A DNA stretch of 23,845 nt, taken from positions 1 through 23,845 of the forward strand of contig CAMDGJ010000011.1 in assembly GCA_945897545.1 (NCBI GenBank). Direction: 5' to 3'. Below the pieces are notes generated by a model. That model was not told the origin of the DNA. It saw only the letters and a list, made by a program, of their open reading frames with translations, and did no database searches. The stretch's first letter is position 1. Each line of letters begins with the position of its first letter. Source of the DNA: Flavobacterium psychrophilum. GTDB taxonomy: Bacteria > Bacteroidota > Bacteroidia > Flavobacteriales > Flavobacteriaceae. This document shows, in pieces, positions 15,798 to 23,638 of the stretch. Both the position numbers and the translations under genes were made by a program.

Positions 15798-16265
15798 TTA
15801 GCTTTTTGGAGCATCAGCAGCAAGTACGGTTCCTTTTATGGTAAGTACTTTCGAAGGAATTCCTTCTGCATTTGAAGTGATAGTTACGGTTTTAGTAAAA
15901 GGGCCAACTCTATCTGTAGCATATTTTACATTAATAACACCTTTTGTCCCAGGTAAAATAGGCTCTTTTGGAAAAGTTGGAACGGTACATCCACAAGATC
16001 CGGCTGCATTTGTTATAATTAATGGCTTATTACCATTATTTGTAAATTCAAATTTGCGGTTTCCATCAGCATTTTGCGCGATAGTTCCGTAATCAATAGT
16101 TTCAGTTACGTAAACCATACCAGCGCCTCCTACTTTAGTTAAGACAGGTGCGGTAGTTTTTGCAGTTGTTTTTTTAATAGCTTTACTAGCTTTTGCAGTT
16201 TCTTGTGCATTAGAAAACGCGAACGCTAAAAGTGCTATTGAAAGTGTAATAATTTTTTTCATCAT
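15798..16265 (-). CDS. Exported DUF1573 domain protein
   Basis: The 155-residue protein begins with a signal peptide (KKIITLSIALLAFAFSNAQ, cleavage near residue 20). A Lys/Ala/Thr-rich spacer follows, then one DUF1573 domain at about 52-148. The typical features are there: IDYGTI, FEFTNNGNKPLII, the conserved SCGCTVP (C91 and C93) and a final VLTIKGTV. DUF1573 folds as an ASH/Ig-like beta sandwich and is common in Bacteroidetes periplasmic or surface proteins; its function is unknown. Translation may start at the second of two adjacent ATGs. It diverges from mutS and ends at the hairpin at 15747. Confidence 0.88.
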   Translation of the reverse strand: MMKKIITLSIALLAFAFSNAQETAKASKAIKKTTAKTTAPVLTKVGGAGMVYVTETIDYGTIAQNADGNRKFEFTNNGNKPLIITNAAGSCGCTVPTFPKEPILPGTKGVINVKYATDRVGPFTKTVTITSNAEGIPSKVLTIKGTVLAADAPKS

Positions 16266-16286
16266 TATTTATTTTAAATTAAAACA

Positions 16287-16294
16287 CAAATTTA
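16287..16294 (-). promoter_or_regulatory. Bacteroidetes -7 box for the DUF1573 gene
   Basis: CAAATTTA reads TAAATTTG on the minus strand, matching TAnnTTTG, about 22 nt upstream of the start codon. The -33 TTG is not recognisable. Confidence 0.45.
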
Positions 16295-16412
16295 TATAAA
16301 AAATCTAAAATCATACATAAAATTTACCTAAAAAAAATTTTAAATTTACGGGCAGTATATATTTCGTTATAAAATCTATAAATTCGCTACCTATAAATTT
16401 AAAGAATATATT

Positions 16413-19019
16413 TTGTCATCGAAGGAAAAATTAGTCAAGGAAACTCCGTTAATGAAGCAATACAACGAAATCAAAAGGAAATATCCTGATGCTTGTTTGT
16501 TGTTTCGAGTGGGGGATTTTTATGAAACTTTTGGCGAAGATGCGGTTCGAGCTGCAAAAATTTTGGGGATAACTTTAACTAAAAGAGGTGCGGGATCCGA
16601 AACTGAAACGGCTTTGGCTGGTTTTCCACATCATTCTATCAACACCTATTTGCCCAAATTGGTCAAAGCAGGACTTCGTGTGGCTATTTGCGACCAGCTC
16701 GAAGATCCAAAAATGACGAAAAATATTGTAAAACGAGGTGTTACAGAGCTAGTAACTCCGGGAGTTTCGATGAATGATGAGGTTTTGCAGTCTAAAACCA
16801 ATAATTTCTTGGCGGCAATTTATTTTGCCAATAAATCCATCGGAATTTCTTTTTTGGATGTTTCAACAGGCGAGTTTTTGACGGCTCAAGGGAATGCAGA
16901 ATATATTGATAAATTGTTGCAGAACTTCAATCCAAGCGAGGTTTTGATTCCAAAAAACAACAAAAATAATTTCCGAGAAACTTTCGGAGAAGATTACCAT
17001 AGTTTTTATCTCGAAGATTGGATTTACAAAGAAGATTATGCTTTCGAAACCTTGACCAAACACTTTCAAACTATTTCGCTCAAAGGTTTTGGAATCGAAG
17101 AGTTGAAGGAAGGAATTATTGCTTCGGGAGCTATTTTGTATTATTTATCCGAAACACAACATAATAAGGTACAGCATATTACTTCGATTCAACGGATTGC
17201 CGAAGACGCTTACGTCTGGATGGATCGCTTTACGATTCGGAATCTGGAATTGTACCACAGTTATAACCCGAATGCAGTTACGCTTTTGGATGTAATCGAT
17301 AAAACCCTTTCGCCAATGGGTGGAAGATTATTAAAACGTTGGTTGGCTTTGCCGTTGAAAGATGCTCATAAAATACGAAGTCGCCATCAGGTGGTTTCCT
17401 ATCTGAAAGAGAGTCAAGAAGTGCTTAAAAACATTCAAAAGCAAATCAAGCAAATATCCGATTTAGAACGTTTGATTTCGAAAATTGCAGCAGGAAAAGT
17501 TTCGCCTCGTGAAGTGGTCTATCTGAAAGAATCGTTGGATGCCATTATTCCAATAAAAACCTTGGCGTTAGCCAGTCCCCAAGAAGCCGTGAAAATCATT
17601 GGCGACAGTTTGCATAGCTGCGATTTATTGCGCGAAAAAATTAAAACGGTTTTAAACCAAGATGCTCCCGTGGCTATTGCCAAAGGAAATGCCATTGCCA
17701 AAGGAATCAGCGAAGAATTAGATGAATTAAGAGCGATATCAACTTCCGGCAAAGAATTTCTCGAAGGAATTGAAAAAAGGGAATCTGAAAGAACGGGAAT
17801 CTCGTCATTAAAAATTTCTTTCAATAATGTATTTGGATATTACATCGAAGTTCGAAACACACACAAAGACAAAGTTCCAGCCGAATGGATTCGTAAACAA
17901 ACCTTGGTCAATGCAGAACGTTATATCACCGAAGAATTAAAAGAATACGAAACCAAAATTTTGGGTGCTGAAGAAAAAATTCATAAAATTGAAGCCGAGT
18001 TGTTCGAGCAATTGGTGAGTTGGATCGCGACTTATATCAAGCCCGTTCAAATGAATGCGAATTTGGTAGCACAATTAGATTGTTTGTGTTCTTTCACTCA
18101 ATTGGCAATCGAAAATAAATACGTTTGTCCGGATTTAGACGAAACATTTGAATTGGAAATCAAAAACGGAAGACATCCCGTTATCGAAAAGCAATTGCCT
18201 GTTGGTACGCCTTACATTGCCAATGATGTTTTCTTGGATAGAGAAACGCAGCAGTTAATAATGATTACTGGTCCAAATATGTCCGGAAAATCGGCTATTT
18301 TGCGCCAAACCGCCTTGATTGTACTCTTGGCTCAAATGGGAAGTTTTGTCCCTGCAGATGGCGTAAGAATGGGAGTTGTTGATAAAATATTTACCAGAGT
18401 GGGAGCTTCGGATAATATTTCAATGGGAGAATCGACTTTTATGGTCGAAATGAACGAAACAGCTTCTATCTTGAATAATATTTCCGACAGAAGTTTAGTA
18501 TTATTAGACGAAATAGGACGAGGAACAAGTACCTATGATGGAATTTCTATCGCTTGGGCAATTGCCGAGTTTTTACACGAGCATCCTTCTAAACCCAAAA
18601 CGCTTTTTGCCACGCATTATCACGAGTTGAACGAAATGAGCGAGTCTTTGCCACGGATTCAGAATTATAATGTTTCAGTAAAAGAGTTAAAAGACACTGT
18701 GCTTTTTATCCGAAAACTGGTAAAAGGCGGAAGTGCTCACAGTTTTGGAATACACGTTGCAAAAATGGCAGGAATGCCGCAAATTGTGATCCTGAAAGCT
18801 CAAAAACTATTGAAGAAATTAGAGAAAGATCATTCTAGTGAAGCCTTGAGCGGAATCAAATCGGCGAAGGACAATATGCAAATGAGTTTCTTCAATCTAG
18901 ACGATCCTTTGTTAGAGGAAATAAAAGAGGAGATTTTAAGTCTGGACATCAACACGATCACTCCGATGGAAGCTTTGATGAAACTCAATGAAATCAAGCG
19001 AATGTTAACTAAAAATTAG
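16413..19019 (+). CDS. mutS: DNA mismatch repair protein MutS
   Basis: This is a full-length MutS (868 residues), the mismatch sensor of DNA repair. Domain I begins with [16 protein letters not shown] and carries the mismatch-contacting Phe-x-Glu in GDFYETF (F36, E38). Connector, lever and clamp domains follow, with the clamp near [11 protein letters not shown] and [12 protein letters not shown]. The ATPase has Walker A GPNMSGKS (620-627), the ST motif near SMGEST, Walker [11 protein letters not shown] with D699-E700, and FATHYHEL. The start is a TTG; no ATG or GTG exists in frame before the upstream stop at 16341-16343, and the N-terminus aligns with the family there, so the rare start looks real. 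It is monocistronic and divergent from the DUF1573 gene. Confidence 0.96.
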   Translation: MSSKEKLVKETPLMKQYNEIKRKYPDACLLFRVGDFYETFGEDAVRAAKILGITLTKRGAGSETETALAGFPHHSINTYLPKLVKAGLRVAICDQLEDPKMTKNIVKRGVTELVTPGVSMNDEVLQSKTNNFLAAIYFANKSIGISFLDVSTGEFLTAQGNAEYIDKLLQNFNPSEVLIPKNNKNNFRETFGEDYHSFYLEDWIYKEDYAFETLTKHFQTISLKGFGIEELKEGIIASGAILYYLSETQHNKVQHITSIQRIAEDAYVWMDRFTIRNLELYHSYNPNAVTLLDVIDKTLSPMGGRLLKRWLALPLKDAHKIRSRHQVVSYLKESQEVLKNIQKQIKQISDLERLISKIAAGKVSPREVVYLKESLDAIIPIKTLALASPQEAVKIIGDSLHSCDLLREKIKTVLNQDAPVAIAKGNAIAKGISEELDELRAISTSGKEFLEGIEKRESERTGISSLKISFNNVFGYYIEVRNTHKDKVPAEWIRKQTLVNAERYITEELKEYETKILGAEEKIHKIEAELFEQLVSWIATYIKPVQMNANLVAQLDCLCSFTQLAIENKYVCPDLDETFELEIKNGRHPVIEKQLPVGTPYIANDVFLDRETQQLIMITGPNMSGKSAILRQTALIVLLAQMGSFVPADGVRMGVVDKIFTRVGASDNISMGESTFMVEMNETASILNNISDRSLVLLDEIGRGTSTYDGISIAWAIAEFLHEHPSKPKTLFATHYHELNEMSESLPRIQNYNVSVKELKDTVLFIRKLVKGGSAHSFGIHVAKMAGMPQIVILKAQKLLKKLEKDHSSEALSGIKSAKDNMQMSFFNLDDPLLEEIKEEILSLDINTITPMEALMKLNEIKRMLTKN

Positions 19020-19088
19020 TTTTATTATACATAAGTTTTGGGATATCAGAAGCTTAGCATTTACTAATTTATTTTTTATAAAAAACGC

Positions 19089-19118
19089 TTGTATAATTGA
19101 ATTAATGTATTAAATTTG
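19089..19118 (+). promoter_or_regulatory. Promoter of the tRNA-Gly / tRNA-Leu unit
   Basis: TTG (19089-19091), exactly 19 bp, then TAAATTTG (19111-19118) reproduce the Bacteroidetes sigma-A consensus TTG-N19-TAnnTTTG. Transcription would begin near 19125, about 40 nt before tRNA-Gly. Confidence 0.75.
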
Positions 19119-19164
19119 CATCCGCAATACGATTAAGTATTTAGCTCTTTTTTATAATGAAAAT

Positions 19165-19237
19165 GCGAAAATAGCTCAGTTGGTAGAGCGCGACCTTGCC
19201 AAGGTCGAGGTCGCGGGTTCGAGCCCCGTTTTTCGCT
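19165..19237 (+). tRNA. tRNA-Gly (anticodon GCC)
   Basis: The 73-nt cloverleaf is complete. The acceptor stem pairs GCGAAAA with TTTTCGC, the D arm is GCTC-AGTTGGTAG-AGC, the anticodon stem is CGACC/GGTCG with loop TTGCCAA, and the T arm is GCGGG-TTCGAGC-CCCGT. The discriminator is T and CCA is not encoded. It is the first gene behind the promoter at 19089, and no terminator separates it from tRNA-Leu 340 bp downstream. Confidence 0.97.
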
Positions 19238-19247
19238 CAAAACCATT

Positions 19248-19577
19248 GCTTAGTAGGTGTTAGATTTAATTGATTTTTTCAATTAAGTTTAAAATCAAAA
19301 AGCAAAATGCTCGGATGGTGCTATATTTAATTATTTTTTTTTTAAATTAGATATAACATTTAAAAGTAAATGAAAATGCTCGGATGGTGCTATATTTAAT
19401 TAATTTTTTCTAAAAATTAGATATAACATTTAAAAGCAAAACGCTCGGATGGTGCTATATTTAATTAATTTTTTTTTAAAATCAGATATAATATTTAAAA
19501 GTAAATGAAAATGCTCGGATGGTGCTATATTTAATTAATTTTTTTTAAAAATTAGATATAATATTTAAAAGTAAAAC
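19248..19577 (+). repeat. Tandem array of units starting with the 5' end of tRNA-Leu
   Basis: Four clear units start at 19309, 19378, 19443 and 19513, with lengths 69, 65, 70 and 65 bp. Each opens with GCTCGGATGGTG, exactly the first 12 nt of the tRNA-Leu gene at 19578. After it come CTATATTTAATTA, a T run, an A run and (T/C)AGATATAA, which can form an AT-rich hairpin, then TTTAAAAGTAAA. A decayed unit starts at 19248 (GCTTAGTAGGTG, then TTAGATTTAATTG). Long and short units alternate, and units 1-2 share ATAACATTT while 3-4 share ATAATATTT, which suggests a duplicated dimer. There is no ORF. The array lies between the two tRNAs and is probably cotranscribed. Confidence 0.9.
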
Positions 19578-19663
19578 GCTCGGATGGTGAAATTGGTAGA
19601 CACGCTGGACTTAAAATCCAGTGAACAGCAATGTTCGTGCGGGTTCAAGTCCCGCTCTGAGTA
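19578..19663 (+). tRNA. tRNA-Leu (anticodon UAA)
   Basis: The 86-nt class II tRNA has acceptor GCTCGGA pairing TCTGAGT (with G-U pairs), D arm GTG-AAATTGGTAGA-CAC, anticodon arm CTGGA-CTTAAAA-TCCAG, a long variable arm (around GAACAGCAATGTTC), T arm GCGGG-TTCAAGT-CCCGC and discriminator A. CCA is not encoded. Its 5' 12 nt are repeated upstream as the head of each unit of the tandem array. A terminator follows directly. Confidence 0.97.
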
Positions 19664-19670
19664 CTTAGTA

Positions 19671-19712
19671 AAACCGTAAAGACTTAATTGTTAATTCTTT
19701 GCGGTTTTTTTA
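19671..19712 (+). terminator. Terminator after tRNA-Leu
   Basis: AAACCGTAAAGA (19671-19682) pairs with TCTTTGCGGTTT (19696-19707), including one G-U pair, followed by Ts. It lies 7 bp past the tRNA. Confidence 0.8.
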
Positions 19713-19825
19713 TTTTTTATAAATATTTAATATTAGTTTGACTGAAGTCAATATTTTCCTATAAATCTAATAAATAGTATAAAAGACTAAGTAAGGAAGG
19801 CTCATTTATATTTTTTCAAAATAGA

Positions 19826-19865
19826 GCAAAAAAAAGCCACGCAATGCGTAGCTTATTTTTTTTGA
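19826..19865 (-). terminator. Terminator of the small lipoprotein gene
   Basis: AAGCCACGC and GCGTAGCTT flank a 3-nt loop (one mismatch) with A runs on the left and T runs on the right. On the minus strand it follows the lipoprotein stop by about 13 bp and ends in a run of Ts. Confidence 0.65.
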
Positions 19866-19877
19866 TGTAATTTAAAA

Positions 19878-20069
19878 TTACTTAGCTTCTGGAGCTGCAA
19901 CAGCAGCAGTATCAGCAACAGCAGCAGCAGTATCAACAGCTACAGCAGCAGTGTCAACAACTACAGCAGTAGTATCAACAGTTACTTCTTCAGCAGGAGC
20001 TTCAGCTTTTTTACATGATACAACAGTCAAAATAGCAACAACGGCTAAACTTAAAAATACTTTTTTCAT
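19878..20069 (-). CDS. Small Ala/Val-rich lipoprotein with VDTAA repeats
   Basis: The 63-residue precursor has a clear lipoprotein signal: MKK, a hydrophobic core, and lipobox VVSC with C19. The mature part is only about 45 residues and low in complexity. KKAEAPAEE is followed by four near-repeats of seven residues (VDTTAVV, VDTAAVA, VDTAAAV, ADTAAVA). A mature end of this kind suggests a flexible or coil-like surface peptide anchored in a membrane; no function is known to me. A good -7 box upstream and a hairpin downstream argue that it is a real, separately transcribed gene rather than a chance ORF. Confidence 0.8.
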   Translation of the reverse strand: MKKVFLSLAVVAILTVVSCKKAEAPAEEVTVDTTAVVVDTAAVAVDTAAAVADTAAVAAPEAK

Positions 20070-20106
20070 CTTACTTAATTATAAAAGGTTAATTATTAAT
20101 TCGGGG

Positions 20107-20114
20107 CAAAGATA
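20107..20114 (-). promoter_or_regulatory. Bacteroidetes -7 box for the small lipoprotein gene
   Basis: CAAAGATA reads TATCTTTG on the minus strand, a good TAnnTTTG match about 38 nt upstream of the start codon. The -33 position has TTA rather than TTG. Confidence 0.5.
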
Positions 20115-20276
20115 TAAATTTTTTAATAGTTAAAATATTTTTTTATATTTTTTTTGTAAAATAATATTCATTTGTACCATTCTCTTTCTTGTTAACGGAG
20201 ATGTTTTTTGAAAAACTAACAAAAAAATTTGATACGTAGCTGAAAATTGGGTTATACGTTATATTTTCCACTATTC

Positions 20277-20483
20277 GTTGGGTGTAATTAGTTTTTGATG
20301 ACAATTTTCCGTCAGTTCGATTTTCGTCAGAAAATCGTCCTTCGATTTCACTCAGGATGACAGAACAAGGAAAATTTGATTAAGGACGGTTCTCGATACC
20401 TGCCTGCGGTAGACAGGCATTTTTTGTACCGTTTTACTACACAAAAAACACTCGAACAAACGTTTTGAATAATTACACCCAAC
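20277..20483. repeat. Structured intergenic element with inverted ends
   Basis: GTTGGGTGTAATTA (20277-20290) and TAATTACACCCAAC (20470-20483) are perfect 14-bp inverted repeats about 205 bp apart. Inside are the hairpin CGATTTTC-GTCA-GAAAATCG (20318-20337), CGATTTCACTCAGGATGACA (a motif I associate with dispersed flavobacterial repeats) and the hairpin TGCCTG-CGGTAGA-CAGGCA followed by six Ts (20401-20425). No ORF is present. The flanking gene-free sequence (20134-20276 and 20484-20640) is AT-rich with nothing else recognised. Confidence 0.55.
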
Positions 20484-20640
20484 TGGTTACTATTTAATTT
20501 AAAGATATTATTTAAGGTTGTATTAAGTTTGCCAGGTATTATTTACTATTCAAATTTTGAATTTATGGATTATTAGAAATCATATTCGATTTTTTGTATT
20601 CTAAATTAGGTAATGTGGATTACAAAATTATCATAATTTA

Positions 20641-21870
20641 CTACTTGATCTTTTTCATAATAATAGCTGTTGCTCCGGTGTTCATTTGAACAAAAGTAGA
20701 GCAAATATGTCCTTTTTCGTGTCGTACATCTTCGTTTGCTATTAAGTTCGACAATGCATCAACAAATTCATAGTTATTCGAAATAGAAATGCAACCACCC
20801 ATATTTACTAAAGCTGTTGCCTCCTCAAAATGGGAATAATTAGGGCCAATTACTATAGGAACTCCAAAAGTCGCAGGTTCTAATATATTGTGAACACCAG
20901 GATTCCCGAAACCTCCACCAACATAAGCAATGTCAGCATAACTATAAATTTTGGTCAAAATTCCAATGGTGTCAATGATGAAAACATCAAAATCCGCCAA
21001 GTTTTTATTTTCTTTTTCCGAAAACAACACAACTTTTTTAGTAATAGAATGTTGCAATTCCTGAATTTGCTCGTGTTTGATGTTGTGTGGAGCAATGATA
21101 AACTTGATTTTTTTCGAAGTTTGATTGATAAAATCAATCAATAAACTTTCATCTTTTGGCCAAGAACTTCCCACAACAATTGTTAATGTGTCATTTTTGA
21201 ATGATTCAATAAAATCAATTGAATTGTCTTTTTCTAAAATTGCAGCAACTCTATCAAAACGTGTATCGCCTGAAATTGCCACGTTATTTATGCCTAATTC
21301 TATCAATAATTTTTTTGAACTTTCATTTTGTACAAAGAAATAGGTAAAAGTGTTCAAAGCAGATCTATAAAATCCGCCGTACCATTTAAAAAACAACTGT
21401 TTTTTTCTAAAAATTCCGGAGATCAAATACGTTGGAACCTTTTGCTTAGCTAATTCGGTCAAATAATTCGGCCAATACTCATATTTAATGAAGAATACCA
21501 TTTCTGGGTGAACAAATGATAAAAAATTTATAGCATTTTTTTTGGTATCCAAAGGTAAGTAGACCGTGACATCAGCGATCAAATTGTTTTTACGAACTTC
21601 ATAACCTGATGGTGAGAAGAAGCTAAGTACGATTTTGTGGTTTGGGTATTTTATTTTTATTTTTTCAATAACCGGCAGTCCTTGTTCGTATTCACCAAGG
21701 GAAGCGGCGTGAAACCAAATAGTTTTATCGTTTGGACTAATATTAGTTTGTAATATTTCAAAAACTAGCTTTCGACCCTCAACAAAAAGTTTAATTTTGG
21801 GACTGATTACAGCCACTATTTTCAATAAAAAAGCTGCAATTTGAACGATAAGATTATAAAGGAAAAACAT
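20641..21870 (-). CDS. waaA: 3-deoxy-D-manno-octulosonic acid (Kdo) transferase WaaA
   Basis: WaaA transfers Kdo from CMP-Kdo to the lipid A precursor at the inner membrane. An N-terminal hydrophobic anchor (about 1-22) is followed by the GT-B fold. The N-terminal Rossmann domain carries WFHAASLGEYEQ, where E60 of the ASLGE motif matches the family's catalytic base, and a KYEYWPN segment. SGDTRFDRV marks the linker to the C-terminal CMP-Kdo-binding domain, which has GSSWPKDE, APHNIKHEQ and the signature GGGFGNPGVHNILEPA with the sugar-nucleotide glutamate. At 409 residues it has the expected length. It diverges from the aminotransferase operon, consistent with an envelope-sugar neighbourhood. 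Confidence 0.95.
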   Translation of the reverse strand: MFFLYNLIVQIAAFLLKIVAVISPKIKLFVEGRKLVFEILQTNISPNDKTIWFHAASLGEYEQGLPVIEKIKIKYPNHKIVLSFFSPSGYEVRKNNLIADVTVYLPLDTKKNAINFLSFVHPEMVFFIKYEYWPNYLTELAKQKVPTYLISGIFRKKQLFFKWYGGFYRSALNTFTYFFVQNESSKKLLIELGINNVAISGDTRFDRVAAILEKDNSIDFIESFKNDTLTIVVGSSWPKDESLLIDFINQTSKKIKFIIAPHNIKHEQIQELQHSITKKVVLFSEKENKNLADFDVFIIDTIGILTKIYSYADIAYVGGGFGNPGVHNILEPATFGVPIVIGPNYSHFEEATALVNMGGCISISNNYEFVDALSNLIANEDVRHEKGHICSTFVQMNTGATAIIMKKIK

Positions 21871-21939
21871 ATCAAAAAATTTCTGAGGCTAAAATACGTT
21901 TTCTTTTAATTATCTATAAAATCATTATGCTAAAATCCC

Positions 21940-21947
21940 TATTTTTG
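21940..21947 (+). promoter_or_regulatory. Candidate -7 box of the aminotransferase operon
   Basis: TATTTTTG matches TAnnTTTG about 106 nt before the preferred ATG at 22053. A -33 TTG is not apparent. Confidence 0.35.
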
Positions 21948-22052
21948 TTCCAAATTTAAAACATGGTGAACTTTGCGAAAGCTTTGCGAACTTAGTACAT
22001 AAGAATTAAGTTTAATTATAATGAGATGCCGCCCGTGCCTCGCAATGACAAA

Positions 22053-23186
22053 ATGAAAAAAATCCAAATGGTTGACTTAAAAAGTCAATATGATAAAATT
22101 GCGGCAACGGTTAATACTTCCATCCAAGAAGTTTTAGATACTAACACCTACATCAATGGGCCACAGGTTCACCAATTTCAAAAAAATCTCGAAGAATATC
22201 TCGATGTCAAGCACGTAATTCCATGTGCCAATGGAACCGATGCTTTGCAAATTGCTATGATGGGACTCGATTTAAAACCTGGCGATGAAGTAATCACTGC
22301 CGATTTCACCTTTGCCGCAACTGTAGAAGTGATAGCATTGTTGCAACTTACGCCTGTTTTGGTAGATGTGGATTTGGTCAACATGAACATTTCTATTGAA
22401 GGAATCAAACGGGCTATTACTTCAAAAACCAAAGCGATTGTTCCGGTACATTTATTTGGTCGTGCTGCAAATATGGAAGCGATTATGGCTATTGCCAAAG
22501 AATATAATCTTTATGTTATCGAAGATAATGCACAAGCTATTGGAGCTAATTGCAAGTTTTCTGACGGAACAAAAAAGAAGGCAGGAACCATTGGTCATGT
22601 TGGGGCAACCTCTTTTTTTCCTTCTAAAAATTTAGGATGTTATGGAGATGGTGGAGCTATTTTTACCAATGATGATTCTTTAGCACACAAAATCCGAGGA
22701 ATTGTAAACCACGGAATGTATGAGCGTTATCATCACGATGTGGTAGGTGTAAATTCAAGATTAGATAGTGTTCAAGCGGCTGTTTTGAATGCTAAATTGC
22801 CATTATTGGACACGTATAATACTGCACGTCAAAATGCAGCCCGAAAATATACAACAGCTTTTGAAGGAAACAAAAACATCATCGCGCCAAGTATTTGCGA
22901 TATTTGTGATTGCCATGTTTTTCATCAATATACATTACAAATTGTCAATGCTGATAGAGATGGATTGATGCAGCATTTGCTAGACAAAGGTATTCCATGT
23001 GCAATTTATTATCCAATTCCTTTGCATTCGCAAAAAGCATACAGAGATACGCGTTATAAAGATGAAGATTTTCCTATAACGAATCAGTTAGTAAAAGAAG
23101 TGATTTCATTGCCAATGCACACTGAATTAGACGATGAACAAATCAACTTTATTACTGATTCAGTTCTAGAGTTTTTAAAACAGTAG
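22053..23186 (+). CDS. DegT/DnrJ/EryC1/StrS-family sugar aminotransferase
   Basis: This is a PLP enzyme of the family that converts keto sugars in nucleotide-linked form to amino sugars for LPS, O-antigen or glycan synthesis. I prefer the ATG at 22053 (MKKIQMVDLKSQY). The ATG nine codons earlier reads MPPVPRND from what looks like a dispersed repeat. Numbered from 22053, the cofactor lysine is K192 in FFPSKNLGCYGDGG, D158 in IEDNAQAIG contacts the PLP ring nitrogen, and ANGTDAL (59-65) binds phosphate. The C-terminal part has the typical HQYTLQI and PCAIYYPIPLHSQKAY. It is followed after 2 bp by the SnoaL-like gene and then galE, so the three form an operon. The exact sugar substrate is not determined. 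Confidence 0.92.
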   Translation: MKKIQMVDLKSQYDKIAATVNTSIQEVLDTNTYINGPQVHQFQKNLEEYLDVKHVIPCANGTDALQIAMMGLDLKPGDEVITADFTFAATVEVIALLQLTPVLVDVDLVNMNISIEGIKRAITSKTKAIVPVHLFGRAANMEAIMAIAKEYNLYVIEDNAQAIGANCKFSDGTKKKAGTIGHVGATSFFPSKNLGCYGDGGAIFTNDDSLAHKIRGIVNHGMYERYHHDVVGVNSRLDSVQAAVLNAKLPLLDTYNTARQNAARKYTTAFEGNKNIIAPSICDICDCHVFHQYTLQIVNADRDGLMQHLLDKGIPCAIYYPIPLHSQKAYRDTRYKDEDFPITNQLVKEVISLPMHTELDDEQINFITDSVLEFLKQ

Positions 23187-23188
23187 AT

Positions 23189-23635
23189 ATGAAATTTTTC
23201 TTTACAACTTTTGCCTTAGTTTTATTTCAGTTTGCAGGATTGGCTCAAGAAAAAGGCATCAACAAGGATAAAATGGCTATTGTTTCTAATATTGAAATAC
23301 TACGTCAAGGGTTAATGACTGCTGATGCAACTAAATTAGCTGCTGTGACTGCTAGTGGTTTAAGTTATGGACATTCAGGAGGAAATGTAGAAAATAAAGC
23401 GGCATTTATCGATAATGTGTTAAAAAAGAAATCCAATGTTATTTCCCTAGAATTTCAAAACCAAACCATCTCAATTGCAGGCGACACTGCAATAGTAAGA
23501 CATATTTTCTTATCTCATACTAAAGACGATGGAGTTGACAAGGAAACCAAAATTGGCGTAATGCAAGTTTGGCAAAAGCAAAAAAAACAATGGTTGATGA
23601 TAGCCAGACAGGCTTATAAATTGCCTACAACATAA
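23189..23635 (+). CDS. Exported DUF4440 / SnoaL-like (NTF2-fold) protein
   Basis: The 148-residue precursor has a signal peptide (MKFFFTTFALVLFQFAGLAQ, cleavage near residue 19-20). The mature domain looks like an NTF2-fold of the DUF4440 or SnoaL-like type: an opening helix with LRQGLMTADATKLAA, the LSYGHSGG segment, DTAIVRHIFLSHT, a VMQVWQKQKKQW strand and the closing WLMIARQAYKLP. Proteins of this type bind small molecules in a conical cavity; the ligand here is unknown. It lies 2 bp after the aminotransferase and 3 bp before the epimerase gene, so it is cotranscribed with them. Being exported, it need not share their cytoplasmic pathway. Confidence 0.82.
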   Translation: MKFFFTTFALVLFQFAGLAQEKGINKDKMAIVSNIEILRQGLMTADATKLAAVTASGLSYGHSGGNVENKAAFIDNVLKKKSNVISLEFQNQTISIAGDTAIVRHIFLSHTKDDGVDKETKIGVMQVWQKQKKQWLMIARQAYKLPTT

Positions 23636-23638
23636 AAA

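Noticed and set aside
19248..19577. CRISPR-like array
   Set aside because: The units are nearly identical along their whole length; there are no short repeats with unique spacers and no cas genes.
19309..19577. Four extra truncated tRNA-Leu genes
   Set aside because: Only the first 12 nt match; the anticodon arm, T arm and 3' acceptor strand are absent, so none can fold as a tRNA.
19737..19752. TTGACT-GA-AGTCAA palindrome as an operator
   Set aside because: It is a single 14-bp palindrome after the tRNA terminator with no gene start beside it; it may be chance in AT-rich DNA.
20401..20425. Working transcription terminator
   Set aside because: The hairpin and T run are oriented for plus-strand transcription, but no plus-strand gene lies upstream; it is better seen as part of the repeat element.
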